Positions 38,677 through 47,282 of a stretch of DNA of 64,000 bases are shown piece after piece. A program made the translations under genes and the position numbers. The notes under the pieces were generated by a model. That model had not been told where the DNA came from. It worked only from the letters and a program-made list of their open reading frames with translations, and searched no databases. Within the stretch, counting starts at the first letter, position 1, and each line of letters opens with the position of its first letter. The stretch comes from Alphaproteobacteria bacterium (GTDB lineage: Bacteria > Myxococcota_A > UBA796 > GCA-2862545), in assembly GCA_020632915.1 (NCBI GenBank), contig JACKEP010000015.1, positions 70,473 through 134,472 on the forward strand. Direction: 5' to 3'.

Positions 38677-39851
38677 CCGAACGGAGCTAATCCGCGCTTG
38701 AATCCACGTCGTCAGGCCACCACCAATAGCGGGTCAGCTTGCGTAGGCGTCGGCGGTCGGAGTCGAGTTCGTTGCAGCGATCCGAGACGACTTGAATGAG
38801 TTCGTCGAGGTCCCGGAAGTCGCGGTTCGCTGTCGCTTCGTGGACGAGGGGCCAGATGCGCTCGGCGGGTTGGAGCTCGGGCGAGTAGGGCGGCAACGCG
38901 ATCAGGTGGATGCCTTCCGGCACGACCAGACCTCGGCCAGTGTGCCACCCAGCACCGTCCCAGACGACGACGACACGTCGGTCGGGACCTGCCCCTGCTT
39001 CCTTGGCGAAGTGGGCGAGCACCTCGCTCATCGCCGGCGTGGACACCGTGTTCCCGACAACGTTGACGAGTTCGCCCGTGGTCGGGCGGACGAAGCTGTA
39101 GAGGTAGCCCCATTCGTACCGTCGCCTGGCGGTCGCTCGTGGCCGCATGTTGCGCTTCGCCCATACGCGACGGGTTGTTGGGATCAGTCCGAAGCGTCCT
39201 TCGTCCTCGGCCCAGAGCTGAACCTCCGCACCCGGGAAGTCTCGAACGACCCCTCGAACAAAGCTGAGAAGCCCCCTTTTTTGAAGGCCTCCTGGGCCTC
39301 CTCGTCCGCATCGGGGTGCTTGGGACGCGGCGTTTGCCTCGAGTACCCGAGCCGCTTCATGTACAGACGTGCCGCGTCCGGGCTGATGTCGACCCCCAGC
39401 ATGTCGTCGCACCACTTCACGACCATGGGGCCCGACCAGAACCCGCCGTACGGGCACGCCACAGCCAGCGCAGTGTCCAGCCTGTCCATCTCCTCAGGAG
39501 ACAACCGCCGTTCCGCGCCGTTCGAACGCCGACCATCCGCCAAGGCCTCGGGACCGCCAGCGTTGAACTTCCGGACCGTCCGTCGAACCCAGTCGGGACG
39601 ACATCGGCAGGCCCGAGCGATGTTCTCCGTGCTCCAGCCCTCCATCTTCAGCATCACCGCCTGAAGACGGAGACGCTCATCCGGGTCGCGGCATGCGAAG
39701 AACCGCTGGTCAAGCTCTGCTTGCGTCAGGTGCGGAGCAACCTCAAGCTTCCGACCCATGGCGACCGCCCTCCGACAAGACGACGTCGACGTACATCGCC
39801 GGATCGGGATCCACAAGCTTCGAACGAGCGATCCAATTCAGTTCTGTTTGG
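38677..39851 (-). mobile_element. IS630-family insertion sequence
   Basis: 1175 bp bounded by TA dinucleotides (38675-38676 and 39852-39853), as expected for the TA duplication of IS630 elements. The ends CCGAACGGAGCTAA and, inverted, CCAAACAGAACTGA agree at 10 of 14 positions. The transposase stop codon lies within the left end and the stop of the neighbouring 213-residue gene lies within the right end. The borders are a reading by eye and should be tested against a second copy. Confidence 0.55.
38687..39759 (-). CDS. IS630 transposase, two frames joined by frameshift
   Basis: The first frame starts at 39759 (MGRKLEVAPHLTQAELDQRF) and holds HTH domains (STENIARACRCRPDWVRRTVRKF and a winged helix near PDAARLYMKRLGYS). 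The second frame, ending at 38687, holds the DDE nuclease: QLWAEDEGRFGL (first Asp), VVVVWDGAGWH (second Asp) and IALPPYSPELQPAERIW (Glu). The frames overlap around AAAAAAGG near 39275-39285 on the minus strand, a typical slippery site, so the full transposase is made by programmed frameshift, as in many IS630 elements. All catalytic residues are present, so it may be active. Confidence 0.85.
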
Positions 39852-40479
39852 TATGATACACGGCTTCAAGCAATGCGCGGATGGCGTTCAGGTCATCGTT
39901 CAAGGACGCCAGCAGTTCGGTGCTCTGCGAGTCCGCGTTGTCGACTCGAACGGACAGAACGCCGACAGTGTTGAGGGTCCGGACGCTTGAGCCAAGCGAG
40001 GCAGAACCTTCACGGACTTGTTCTGCGAGTAGGATGGCTCGACCGCCAGACGTGTGCCACGTGGAGTGCGACTGGGGCCTGGAGAAGTCCCCAAACATGG
40101 CGACTCCAGACACGTTGCGCGCGGTCCGAAGTACGTCCGGGTTGACGGAGAGGACCTGGGATACGACGACAGTTGTGGCAGGCGCAGTACAATGCCGATG
40201 CCGATGGCCCATCCACACGTGCGCGTCAGTCCACACCAAGCCCGTGGGGTCGACGGTCGGTGATCCGGCTACTTCGAAGGTTTTTCCGTTCGCCGCGAAT
40301 GACATTCGGAAGAAGCACGGGAATTCGTTGACTGAACGATTCGCACCTGGAGGGTACACAAATGTCGCCTTCGTGTGGCCGGTTGAAAGTTCGATATGGA
40401 CAGTGCAGACCCCACGGTGGGTCATGCGTTCGTTCAGGAACAGCACGCCGTTGCCGGCCTCGTCGATTGTCTCACTCAT
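39838..40479 (-). CDS. Unknown moron protein, 3' end set by IS630
   Basis: A 213-residue protein starting MSETIDEAGNGVLFLNERMTHRGVCTVH at 40479. The first 120 residues are beta-rich with several His and Cys (VWMGHRHRHCTAPATTVVV); the last 45 form a coiled-coil-like helix (STELLASLNDDLNAIRALLEAVYH). Its stop codon lies in the predicted right end of the IS630 element, so its C-terminus is supplied by the IS and may be truncated. It is in the same direction as the HEPN gene on the other side of the IS, so the two may once have formed one operon. No family recognised. Confidence 0.5.
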   Translation of the reverse strand: MSETIDEAGNGVLFLNERMTHRGVCTVHIELSTGHTKATFVYPPGANRSVNEFPCFFRMSFAANGKTFEVAGSPTVDPTGLVWTDAHVWMGHRHRHCTAPATTVVVSQVLSVNPDVLRTARNVSGVAMFGDFSRPQSHSTWHTSGGRAILLAEQVREGSASLGSSVRTLNTVGVLSVRVDNADSQSTELLASLNDDLNAIRALLEAVYHTKQN

Positions 40480-40520
40480 GCACAACGCCCCGTCGATGGC
40501 ACCGGGGGTGTAGCACAGAT

Positions 40521-40534
40521 CGCTCCCGGTAGGT
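40521..40534 (+). repeat. Late repeat, copy 2
   Basis: CGCTCCCGGTAGGT, 27 bp before the portal start. Between it and the terminase stop lies the leftward accessory cassette. Confidence 0.85.
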
Positions 40535-40561
40535 GTCGTCCCCAGACTAGGACCACACCCC

Positions 40562-41980
40562 GTGAACAGTCTACAACCCGGGAACGGACTGCTCCCGAGC
40601 CAGCCTCCGATCCCGACTGATCCGTGGGAAGCGGCACGCTGGGATCACACCCGCCTGCGTAGGCGGATGATGTCCGGACGGTGGCGTCCGGACCTGCAAG
40701 CTCGAGTCCGCGAGCAGATCGGGAGTCAGCGGGCCGAGGCGTGGGGCGTCGGGACCTCGGCCTCGGGCGTCGATCTCAGCAGCAACATCCTGTCGTCCGT
40801 GAGCGGGCAACTCGCCTGCCTCTACGATCGTCCGCCTCGGGTGAGCCACCCCGAGGACCCCGCTGGGATCGTCGCCGACCTGCTCCGAGGCGCAGGCTGG
40901 GACAGCGTGATGCAGCGTGTCCAGCGAGACACGATTGCCCTGCGCGAGTATTGCCTGCACGTACAGGTGCTGGTCGACACCGCCGGCAAGGCGCACCTCG
41001 TCCTGCGCCCCGTGGCGCCGGACCTCGTGATTGCCGAGGCGGACCCAGCACAGCCCGAGGTGCCGGTCGTCATCCGGGAGGCCATCCAGCGGGCCCACCC
41101 CACGACGGGGGCAACCACCTGGTTCTGGGATGTCTACGACATCCGAGACCCAGCTCATCCGAGCTACCGGATCCTGTCGATCGATGAGAAGGAGGACTGG
41201 ACCGTCCCCATGGCTGGCGCCGCCATGGAGGGCGACGCCTACCCGTACCGTGACCGTGCAGGCCGTCCGATCCTGCCCTGGGTTCTCCACCACGCGAGCC
41301 GCACTGGGTGTCTGTGGGACGCCTACTACGGCATCGAGCTGGTGGACGGCACCCTACAGGCTGGCGTGCACTATTCCCACCTCGCCCACGCCATGGTGCA
41401 GGCGGCTCACCCGCAGCGATGGGCCCTCGGATGCTCGATCGCAGGGGATCCTGTCGACCCTGACGGCGATGGCCGTGTCCGCCACGAGGTAGTCACCGAT
41501 CCCGCAGCCGTCCTGATGCTGATGCCCGCCGAGGGTTTCGACGGCCAGCCGTCTGTCGGTCAGTGGTCGCCCGGCGCCGAGATCGACAAGATGTCGGCCG
41601 CCATCGAGGCGTACGAGCGCCGTGTATCGGCCTTTGCCGGCGTCTCTGCCAGTGACCTACTGCGTGTCAGCGGCGATCCCAGGTCTGGCTACGCCTTGAG
41701 CATCTCCCGGGAGGGCAAGCGTGAGGCGAGCAAGCAGTTCGAGGCCGTGTTCGGCGTTGCGGACCGCCAGCTCTGCCGCGTGGTCGCCTGTTTGACCAAC
41801 GGAGGTCTGGGTCTCGACATCCCAGAGGATGGGTACGACGTCGCCTATCAGGCCCTCCCCCTGTCCGCCGAGGAGCGTCGAGCGGTCCTCGATGAGACGA
41901 CCACCATGCTCGATCGGGGTCTGATTGATCAGGCCCAGGCCCAATCCCGCCTCCGAGAGGCGGGGCTCATTCACGACTAG
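40562..41980 (+). CDS. Portal protein
   Basis: A 472-residue protein directly downstream of terminase in the late order. Portals form the dodecameric ring through which DNA enters the head. The portal-like segments are RREQIGS/SSNILSSVSGQLACLYDRPPRV near residue 70, and the C-terminal stretch GVSASDLLRVSGDPRSGYALSISREGKREASKQFEAVF, the usual helix near the crown. The start is GTG at 40562. The length is normal and the scaffold and capsid genes follow. Confidence 0.82.
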   Translation: MNSLQPGNGLLPSQPPIPTDPWEAARWDHTRLRRRMMSGRWRPDLQARVREQIGSQRAEAWGVGTSASGVDLSSNILSSVSGQLACLYDRPPRVSHPEDPAGIVADLLRGAGWDSVMQRVQRDTIALREYCLHVQVLVDTAGKAHLVLRPVAPDLVIAEADPAQPEVPVVIREAIQRAHPTTGATTWFWDVYDIRDPAHPSYRILSIDEKEDWTVPMAGAAMEGDAYPYRDRAGRPILPWVLHHASRTGCLWDAYYGIELVDGTLQAGVHYSHLAHAMVQAAHPQRWALGCSIAGDPVDPDGDGRVRHEVVTDPAAVLMLMPAEGFDGQPSVGQWSPGAEIDKMSAAIEAYERRVSAFAGVSASDLLRVSGDPRSGYALSISREGKREASKQFEAVFGVADRQLCRVVACLTNGGLGLDIPEDGYDVAYQALPLSAEERRAVLDETTTMLDRGLIDQAQAQSRLREAGLIHD

Positions 41981-41995
41981 TCACAGAGGACAATC

Positions 41996-42601
41996 ATGGC
42001 AGAGGACGCCACCACCACCGACACCACCACGGTTGCCGAGCCGACGGCTCCGTCGACTACGACTTCGACCCCGAAGCCCGACAAGGGTGAACGGACCATC
42101 CCTTACGCGAGGTTCGAAGAGGTCTATCAGACCATGATCGACCTTCGAGGCGAGGTGGCTGGGCTGCGGGAAGTCGCCACCGAGCGGGACAAGGCCCGAG
42201 CCGAACTCGCCACCCTCCAGGGGCAGTACACCGAGGACCGTGCCCTGTGGGGTGCTGGGCTGACCGATCCCGAGGGGCAGGACGTTGCTCGTTTTCTCTG
42301 GTCGCGTGTCGCAGAGGATGCCCGACCGGAGGGAGGTATCGGTGCGTGGCTGTCGGGCCTCCGAGCCGACGGCGCCACGCCGCCCAAGGCACTGGCTCCG
42401 TACCTGGGATCGGGGACGACCCCCGCAGCACCGGTGACCCCGAACCCGTCGCGGGGTGTGGTCCCGGGTCCTGCGCCGGTGGGCGAGGTGTTGTCAGCCG
42501 AGCAGATCCGTGCAGTCACCGAGAAGGCGCAACGGACAGGCGATTGGTCAGAATACGACCGCCTCCGGCCGTCGATGATGGACGCGATTCGACGGAAATA
42601 G
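41996..42601 (+). CDS. Scaffold-like protein
   Basis: A 201-residue acidic protein between portal and capsid genes, with a Thr-rich start, a coiled-coil region (MIDLRGEVAGLREVATERDKARAELATL) and a Pro-rich linker. This layout is usual for phage head scaffolds, which guide capsid assembly and leave before packaging. ATG at 41996 follows AGAGGA. The call is by position and composition. No protease gene was recognised. Confidence 0.65.
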   Translation: MAEDATTTDTTTVAEPTAPSTTTSTPKPDKGERTIPYARFEEVYQTMIDLRGEVAGLREVATERDKARAELATLQGQYTEDRALWGAGLTDPEGQDVARFLWSRVAEDARPEGGIGAWLSGLRADGATPPKALAPYLGSGTTPAAPVTPNPSRGVVPGPAPVGEVLSAEQIRAVTEKAQRTGDWSEYDRLRPSMMDAIRRK

Positions 42602-42615
42602 CGCTCCCGGTAGGT
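42602..42615 (+). repeat. Late repeat, copy 3
   Basis: CGCTCCCGGTAGGT, one base after the scaffold stop and 103 bp before the major capsid start. Confidence 0.85.
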
Positions 42616-42718
42616 AGGGGCGCAACCCAGTAGCAGTCCCACAGACCACTCCGCTGCCGCCGAGCGTACACGGGCGCCCAAGGTCCACTGGCTGCTGCCT
42701 CATCCAGAGGTAGCCACC

Positions 42719-43633
42719 ATGGCTTTCGCCCTGTCTGATATTGCCGACCTTCGCGTGTCGGCCGTCGCTTCCGCGGAGTACCTCCGCCTCCTTGCCGACC
42801 GCTCGGCACTCCCCAACCACCCTGCACTGCTGTACGCGGGCAATGCCGCTGGCAGTGGTTCTGCGTCAATCCAGATCGGTCACCTGGGTATTGACGGCTA
42901 CGACCTGCTCGCCTCGACCGGTGACGGGTCCGCTGTCAGCGCCACCACTCCGACCGACGGCAAGACGACCGTCACCGTCGCCCGGTATTCCAAGGCGTAC
43001 AGCCCGACGGACCTGGCACGGCTGACCGACCACCAGGGGCTGATCAGCCCCGAGCGGTTCGCGGTTGACGCCTACCAGTCCGGGGCATCGACGCTGGTCA
43101 ACCTCGTGGCGGCCCTGGGTTCTGGATTCTCAGGCACGGTCGGTGTCTCGGGGTCCGACCTCGACGCGGCCACGTTCCTCGCGGCCAAGGCCAGCCTGGA
43201 GATCGCCAACGTCGAGGGCCCGTACCTCGCGATCCTCCACCCTCGCCAGTTTGCCGACCTGCGAGCGGACATCGTCACCTCTGCCGGTGGTTCGATCCCC
43301 TTCGATCCGGCCTCTCCGGCGATGCTCCGTGTCATGGGCCAGGGCTACGTCGGTAGCTGGGCCGGCGTGGACATCTTCGTGACGAGCCGGGTCCCCACCG
43401 CGAACGCGGGTGCGGACCGTGCCGGTTGCATGATCGGACGTGGTGCCGTGTGCTGGGCGGATGCCTCCGTGGTCGTCGATGATCCCGCATCCCAGGTCGT
43501 GCTGGGAAACAAGGTGCTGTTCGAACGTGACCGGCAGGCTCTGTCCGGTCTGACCCACTGGGTCAGCCACTACTACGTCGGTGTCGCCGAGGGAATCGAC
43601 GCCGCCGGTATCGGGATCGTGACCGACGCCTGA
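42719..43633 (+). CDS. Major capsid protein
   Basis: A 304-residue protein following the scaffold gene. The sequence has a helical start (MAFALSDIADLRVSAVASAEYLRLLADRS), the segment TVTVARYSKAYSPTDLARLTD and a middle HPRQFADLRADIV, then a beta-rich end. This is the order of N-arm, spine helix and A-domain strands in HK97-fold capsids of the kind with no large pro-domain. Codon use is the most biased of the phage, as expected for the most abundant protein. A strong hairpin follows at once. Confidence 0.78.
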   Translation: MAFALSDIADLRVSAVASAEYLRLLADRSALPNHPALLYAGNAAGSGSASIQIGHLGIDGYDLLASTGDGSAVSATTPTDGKTTVTVARYSKAYSPTDLARLTDHQGLISPERFAVDAYQSGASTLVNLVAALGSGFSGTVGVSGSDLDAATFLAAKASLEIANVEGPYLAILHPRQFADLRADIVTSAGGSIPFDPASPAMLRVMGQGYVGSWAGVDIFVTSRVPTANAGADRAGCMIGRGAVCWADASVVVDDPASQVVLGNKVLFERDRQALSGLTHWVSHYYVGVAEGIDAAGIGIVTDA

Positions 43634-43640
43634 TCCGTCT

Positions 43641-43680
43641 GACCCCTGGCGACGGCTGCTTCTTCGCGTCGCCAGGGGTC
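43641..43680 (+). terminator. Strong hairpin after the capsid gene
   Basis: GACCCCTGGCGAC pairs with GTCGCCAGGGGTC (13 bp, perfect) around a 14-base loop. It lies eight bases after the capsid stop. There is no T-run, so it may be a partial terminator or an mRNA 3' end protector that raises capsid output. Confidence 0.65.
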
Positions 43681-43747
43681 GGGCCTTCCGCTCAGGCGAC
43701 GGCCTGCGCCGTCCTCTCGCGGCTTCGCTCGCAGCGGGAGGCCCATT

Positions 43748-43768
43748 CCCCAACCCCAACCCCAACCC
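43748..43768. repeat. CCCCAA tandem repeats (G4 motif on minus strand)
   Basis: CCCCAA three times followed by CCC, just upstream of the next gene. The opposite strand reads GGGTT and GGGGTT tracts that could form a G-quadruplex in single-stranded DNA. Confidence 0.7.
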
Positions 43769-43782
43769 AGAGGACGACCCCC

Positions 43783-44496
43783 ATGGCCCGTACCAGCAAG
43801 CAGCCGCCTGTAGCGGCGACCACCGAGCAGCCCCCCCGTGCTGCCACGACTGATCCTGTCGAGGCGTACAGCCTCGACGCAGACCCCGAGCGGGCGACCC
43901 GCCAGCTTCCCCAACTCGAGTCCGGCTACCCGTTCCTGCTGGCCTACCACCCTGCACGGTGGGCGGTGATCGAGGGCCGGTGCATTCCCGCCCTGGGTCG
44001 CGTCACGCTCGCCCCTGGCATGGAGGGGTGCACCTGGGTCGGCGGACGACCACGGTGGCGTGAGCCCGCCACCAAGTGGGCCGATCGCGGTTGGACGGTG
44101 ATCCCCCACGCATGGGGCCCAGGTGGGAGCTACGTTCGCCGCGTCGCCGTGGCAGGCGGTCACGCCTACCTGACCCAATGGGAGACGCCTCACGCCGGCG
44201 CCTCGACGGTCCGCAGCGACGTGCCTGGGTACGCCGCCTGGATCGGCTCGCTGGTCGACGAGGGCAAGCTCCCCGAGCCCGAACTCTGGGCCCTCGAACG
44301 TCTCGCCGACAAGACCCGTGAGCGGGTCGAGACGCTGTCTCGGGAGCTGGGGACGACCTCCAACCCAGCTGCGGTGAGGGCCCTGACAGCTCGTGTCGAG
44401 CGTGCTCGTGCCGACCTGGAGGCCGTCGAGGCTGTGATCGCCGACGTGGCATCGCAGGCCGTGCCCGTGGACGGCGACGCCGTGGTTCTCGACTGA
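43783..44496 (+). CDS. Probable virion or head-associated protein, unknown
   Basis: A 237-residue protein between capsid and decoration genes. An Ala/Thr/Pro-rich start is followed by a beta-rich core (GYPFLLAYHPARWAVIEGRCIPALG, with several Trp) and a C-terminal coiled coil (RLADKTRERVETLSRELGTTSNPAAVRALTARVERARADLEAVEAVI). No family recognised. Its place suggests head decoration or head completion. Confidence 0.55.
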   Translation: MARTSKQPPVAATTEQPPRAATTDPVEAYSLDADPERATRQLPQLESGYPFLLAYHPARWAVIEGRCIPALGRVTLAPGMEGCTWVGGRPRWREPATKWADRGWTVIPHAWGPGGSYVRRVAVAGGHAYLTQWETPHAGASTVRSDVPGYAAWIGSLVDEGKLPEPELWALERLADKTRERVETLSRELGTTSNPAAVRALTARVERARADLEAVEAVIADVASQAVPVDGDAVVLD

Positions 44497-44497
44497 C

Positions 44498-44511
44498 CGC
44501 TCCCGGTAGGT
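44498..44511 (+). repeat. Late repeat, copy 4
   Basis: CGCTCCCGGTAGGT, one base after a stop codon (TGA 44494-44496) and 55 bp before the next start. Confidence 0.85.
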
Positions 44512-44524
44512 CTCGGCAGACGCC

Positions 44525-44545
44525 TCCCCCTCAATTCGAGGGGGA
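44525..44545 (+). terminator. Small hairpin between late genes
   Basis: TCCCCCTC pairs with GAGGGGGA around AATTC. It lies between the late repeat and the next start; there is no T-run, so it may be an attenuator or processing site. Confidence 0.4.
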
Positions 44546-44566
44546 TCACCTTGTGAGGCAATAGCA

Positions 44567-45028
44567 ATGGGTACTTTCCCCTACCGCGACGGGACGACCG
44601 TCAGCATGGACACCGGACTCGTCCGGACCTCGCACGTCATCGACCCTGGGGTTGGGGCGGAGATCACTGACACCTGGGTTGACTCCGGTGTGGTCGACGT
44701 GAGCACCTCCGGTGCCGCAACCACGATCACCCTCGGCATCCCTGATGGGGCGCTGATCCTCGCCTACGTGTTCGTCGTCGTCGAGGACATCAGTGGGATG
44801 GACTCGGACACCGGCACGTTTGCGATGACCGGTGGGTCGACCCAGTCGCTACCCACGATCGACACCTTCACGGCTGGCGTCGGCAACAAGGGGCTCACGG
44901 CTGGTCTGGCAGTCAGTGGCGCAGTCGCCAACGCCTCGTTCACCTTGAGCGGCGGGTCCGACAACATCGCCTCGGCGGGCTCCGTGAGGATGCTCGTGCA
45001 CTACCGCACCCTAGCCGACCTGGACTGA
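44567..45028 (+). CDS. Beta-rich virion protein, possible capsid decoration
   Basis: A 153-residue protein nearly free of Cys and rich in Thr, Ser and Gly, with regular beta-strands (AATTITLGIPDGALILAYVFVVVEDISG). Small beta-rich proteins after the capsid gene are often head decoration or fibre proteins. No specific family recognised. It is preceded by a late repeat. Confidence 0.45.
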   Translation: MGTFPYRDGTTVSMDTGLVRTSHVIDPGVGAEITDTWVDSGVVDVSTSGAATTITLGIPDGALILAYVFVVVEDISGMDSDTGTFAMTGGSTQSLPTIDTFTAGVGNKGLTAGLAVSGAVANASFTLSGGSDNIASAGSVRMLVHYRTLADLD

Positions 45029-45034
45029 TCCGCG

Positions 45035-45763
45035 ATGACGACCACGGGTGAGCTGCAGTACCTGGCACGCCTGCCGCTCCCTGACGCCATCGAGCGTGGG
45101 GGGACGGCCGTGCTGTCGTGCCCCGTGTACGCCGCCAACGCCCTGGTCGCCCCATCAACGGGCACAATCACCCTGACCGCACCGTCAGGCACCGTGCTCG
45201 TCGACGCCGCCACGGTGACCGTGACTGGGTCGGTGGCCACGTACACCTACACGGCGCCGACCACCCTCACGCTGGGTGAGGGGTACGTGGTCGATTGGGC
45301 CCTCTCCGTCGACGGTTCAACGTTGAACGTCCGCAACGCCGCCGAGGTGGTGAGGCGCCGGCTGGTCTGCCCGATCTCGGGTGTGGACCTCTACCGGGTG
45401 GCGAGCAGCCTTGACCCCGACGGCGACGACCCAGTCACCCGCAAGACGGATTTCGACGCCTACATCGTCGAGGCGTGGACGAGCATCCAGCTTCGCCTGC
45501 GGGAGATGGGCAGCAGGATCAATCTCGTCATCGCTTCGAGCAGCCTGCGTGAGGTGACGTTGGAGACGACGCTAGCCCTCATCTGGGGCGACATGTCGCA
45601 CCGCCTCAACCCAGCCTATGCCGACCTCGCCCGGGACCACCGTGAGCGTGCCGAGGCGGCCTGGGGTCGTCTGCGGCTCGACTACGACGACACCGACGAC
45701 GGCGTCGCCGACGGCCGCAAGCAGGCCCGTCCTGCCGTGTTCTGGCTTGGGCGTGGGCGATGA
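45035..45763 (+). CDS. Head-tail connector-like protein
   Basis: A 242-residue protein with two parts. Residues 1 to 105 are a beta-sandwich (GTAVLSCPVYAANALVAPSTG, Ig-like). The C-terminal 130 residues are helical (LYRVASSLDPDGDDPVTRKTDFDAYIVEAWTSIQLRL, then LARDHRERAEAAWGRLRLDYDDTDDG) in the style of head-tail adaptor proteins such as HK97 gp6. One copy of the 14-bp palindrome is inside its coding sequence. The stop overlaps the next start. Confidence 0.5.
   Translation: MTTTGELQYLARLPLPDAIERGGTAVLSCPVYAANALVAPSTGTITLTAPSGTVLVDAATVTVTGSVATYTYTAPTTLTLGEGYVVDWALSVDGSTLNVRNAAEVVRRRLVCPISGVDLYRVASSLDPDGDDPVTRKTDFDAYIVEAWTSIQLRLREMGSRINLVIASSSLREVTLETTLALIWGDMSHRLNPAYADLARDHRERAEAAWGRLRLDYDDTDDGVADGRKQARPAVFWLGRGR
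45315..45328. repeat. 14-bp palindrome, copy 3 (intragenic)
   Basis: GTTCAACGTTGAAC inside the connector-like gene, encoding part of GSTLNVRN. It is the only copy within a well-supported coding sequence. Confidence 0.85.
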
Positions 45764-46233
45764 GCACGGCGCCGACCATCGCCACGCTGCGCCAGGCCAT
45801 CGCCACGGCGATCACCACCGACCTGGGTAGTGACGGCTGGATCGAGTCTCGGGTGCAGTTCGACCTGTACGGGGCCGACACCGACAACCTGCTCCCGCGG
45901 TCCTTCGCGATCGGCTTGCCCGAGACGACGTTCGTGGATCCCCGACGGCGGAACATCGTCAAGCAGGCCAACGAGCCTGGGATGCTCGTGCAGACCCGCG
46001 TGCAGGTGGCGTGGGCCCTGCGGATCCGGGCCGATGGGCAGGTCGCTGACTACGCCGGTGCCCTCGCCGACGAGCTGTTGGTGCTCCAGGCCATCGCCTC
46101 GACGGACCCCGATGGCATCGGCCCGATCGTCCCCGAGCGGGTGACCCGTCGGGCCGCCGGTGACGGCACGTGGCTGGTCTCGGTCGCCGAGTACACGATT
46201 CGGCATCTCTATGCAGTAGCAGTAGCAGCCTGA
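45760..46233 (+). CDS. Tail terminator / neck-like protein
   Basis: A 157-residue protein starting MSTAPTIATLRQAIATAITTDL, overlapping the previous stop (ATGA). Its alpha/beta make-up, RVQVAWALRIRADGQVADYAGALADELLVLQAI in the middle and position just before the tube protein fit tail terminator or head completion proteins. Sequence similarity is weak by eye. Confidence 0.5.
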   Translation: MSTAPTIATLRQAIATAITTDLGSDGWIESRVQFDLYGADTDNLLPRSFAIGLPETTFVDPRRRNIVKQANEPGMLVQTRVQVAWALRIRADGQVADYAGALADELLVLQAIASTDPDGIGPIVPERVTRRAAGDGTWLVSVAEYTIRHLYAVAVAA

Positions 46234-46234
46234 C

Positions 46235-46248
46235 CGCTCCCGGTAGGT
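46235..46248 (+). repeat. Late repeat, copy 5
   Basis: CGCTCCCGGTAGGT, two bases after the stop (TGA 46231-46233), 48 bp before the tail tube start. Confidence 0.85.
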
Positions 46249-46296
46249 CAGCACGTACGGCCCGCCGATCACCAATGGGCCACGTGGAGTAGTCAC

Positions 46297-46797
46297 ATGG
46301 CTCTTTCGGGAATCGTCAAGACCCAGTTCGATGCTGGGGCCCTCGTCATCGAGGACGGGACCTCGGGCACGGCCCTGTCGGTCACTGCCCGCTTCGATCA
46401 GGCCAACTTCGCCGTCAGCGGCGTCATGCCGAGCCGGCGGAACGCGACGGCGTACCAGTCCCGTGCGGTCCTGCACAGCCTCCGTCAGACCGACCTGTCG
46501 TTCCCTACCGGGTCGTTCTCTATCATGGTGTCCGAGTTTTCGGAGGCATCCGCTGGCACGCTAGTCGACATGATCGAGGGCACTGGCGCCTACGCCGCTC
46601 GGATCTCGACCACCGAGGCCAAGGGCGACATGATGACGTTCGACGTCACCTTCACGCAGGAGGGAACGACCTATGGGGACTCGGCCGACGGTACGATCAC
46701 CCTTGAGGATTGCCACCTGACGTTCGACTTCTCTGAAGGCGATCCGAACACGATCACGTGCAACTTCACGTGCTACGGCACCGTGACGTTCGCCTGA
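46297..46797 (+). CDS. Major tail tube protein (probable)
   Basis: A 166-residue beta-rich protein (SGTALSVTARFDQANFAVSG, MMTFDVTFTQEGTTYGDSADGTITLEDCHLTFDFSEGDPNTITCNFTCYG). The alternating strands, size and place just before the tail chaperone gene fit a siphovirus tail tube subunit. It is preceded by a late repeat, as the major capsid gene is. Confidence 0.7.
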   Translation: MALSGIVKTQFDAGALVIEDGTSGTALSVTARFDQANFAVSGVMPSRRNATAYQSRAVLHSLRQTDLSFPTGSFSIMVSEFSEASAGTLVDMIEGTGAYAARISTTEAKGDMMTFDVTFTQEGTTYGDSADGTITLEDCHLTFDFSEGDPNTITCNFTCYGTVTFA

Positions 46798-46820
46798 TTG
46801 CTGACAACTAAGAGGACACA

Positions 46821-47282
46821 ATGCCTACCGTTCGCAAGTCCGCACCGAGGCGGAAGAAGACTGCCGCTCCAGGTGCCGCGACCCCGGCAATGGTCAAGGC
46901 CTCCATCGCCGGCCAGGAGTTCGAGATCGACCCGGTGGTCACCCTGGGTGGCCGTCCCGTGGTGCTCACGCCGCCGCGATCGATGGCCCTCCGGTACACG
47001 GTCGTGGCGCCGATGTCCGACAACCGGATGCTGGGTGTCGCCGCCTGCCTTGGGCTGTGCTGGATGGGCAACGGTCACCCTAGGACGAATCTGAAGGAAT
47101 GCAAGTACGACGCGTACCTCTACGGTGCGCGGGTCATCGACGAGCTGACCGATCGAGGGATGTCCATCGAGGAGATCCTTGCAGCCGGTGACACGGCGTT
47201 CGCCCTCGTCGCTGACGGGCTCGTCGCAGCCACGGAGGTCGAGGAGACCGAGGATTTTACCGGTCCCCCGGTGGAGGCGTAG
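46821..47282 (+). CDS. Tail assembly chaperone, G-type product
   Basis: A 153-residue protein between tube and tape measure genes, with a Lys/Ala-rich start (MPTVRKSAPRRKKTAAPG), a beta part and a helical end (YGARVIDELTDRGMSIEEILAAGDTAFALVADGL). In siphoviruses the G and GT chaperones wrap the tape measure during tail assembly. ATG at 46821 follows AGAGGA. The reading frame -1 continues past its stop, see next entry. Confidence 0.72.
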   Translation: MPTVRKSAPRRKKTAAPGAATPAMVKASIAGQEFEIDPVVTLGGRPVVLTPPRSMALRYTVVAPMSDNRMLGVAACLGLCWMGNGHPRTNLKECKYDAYLYGARVIDELTDRGMSIEEILAAGDTAFALVADGLVAATEVEETEDFTGPPVEA

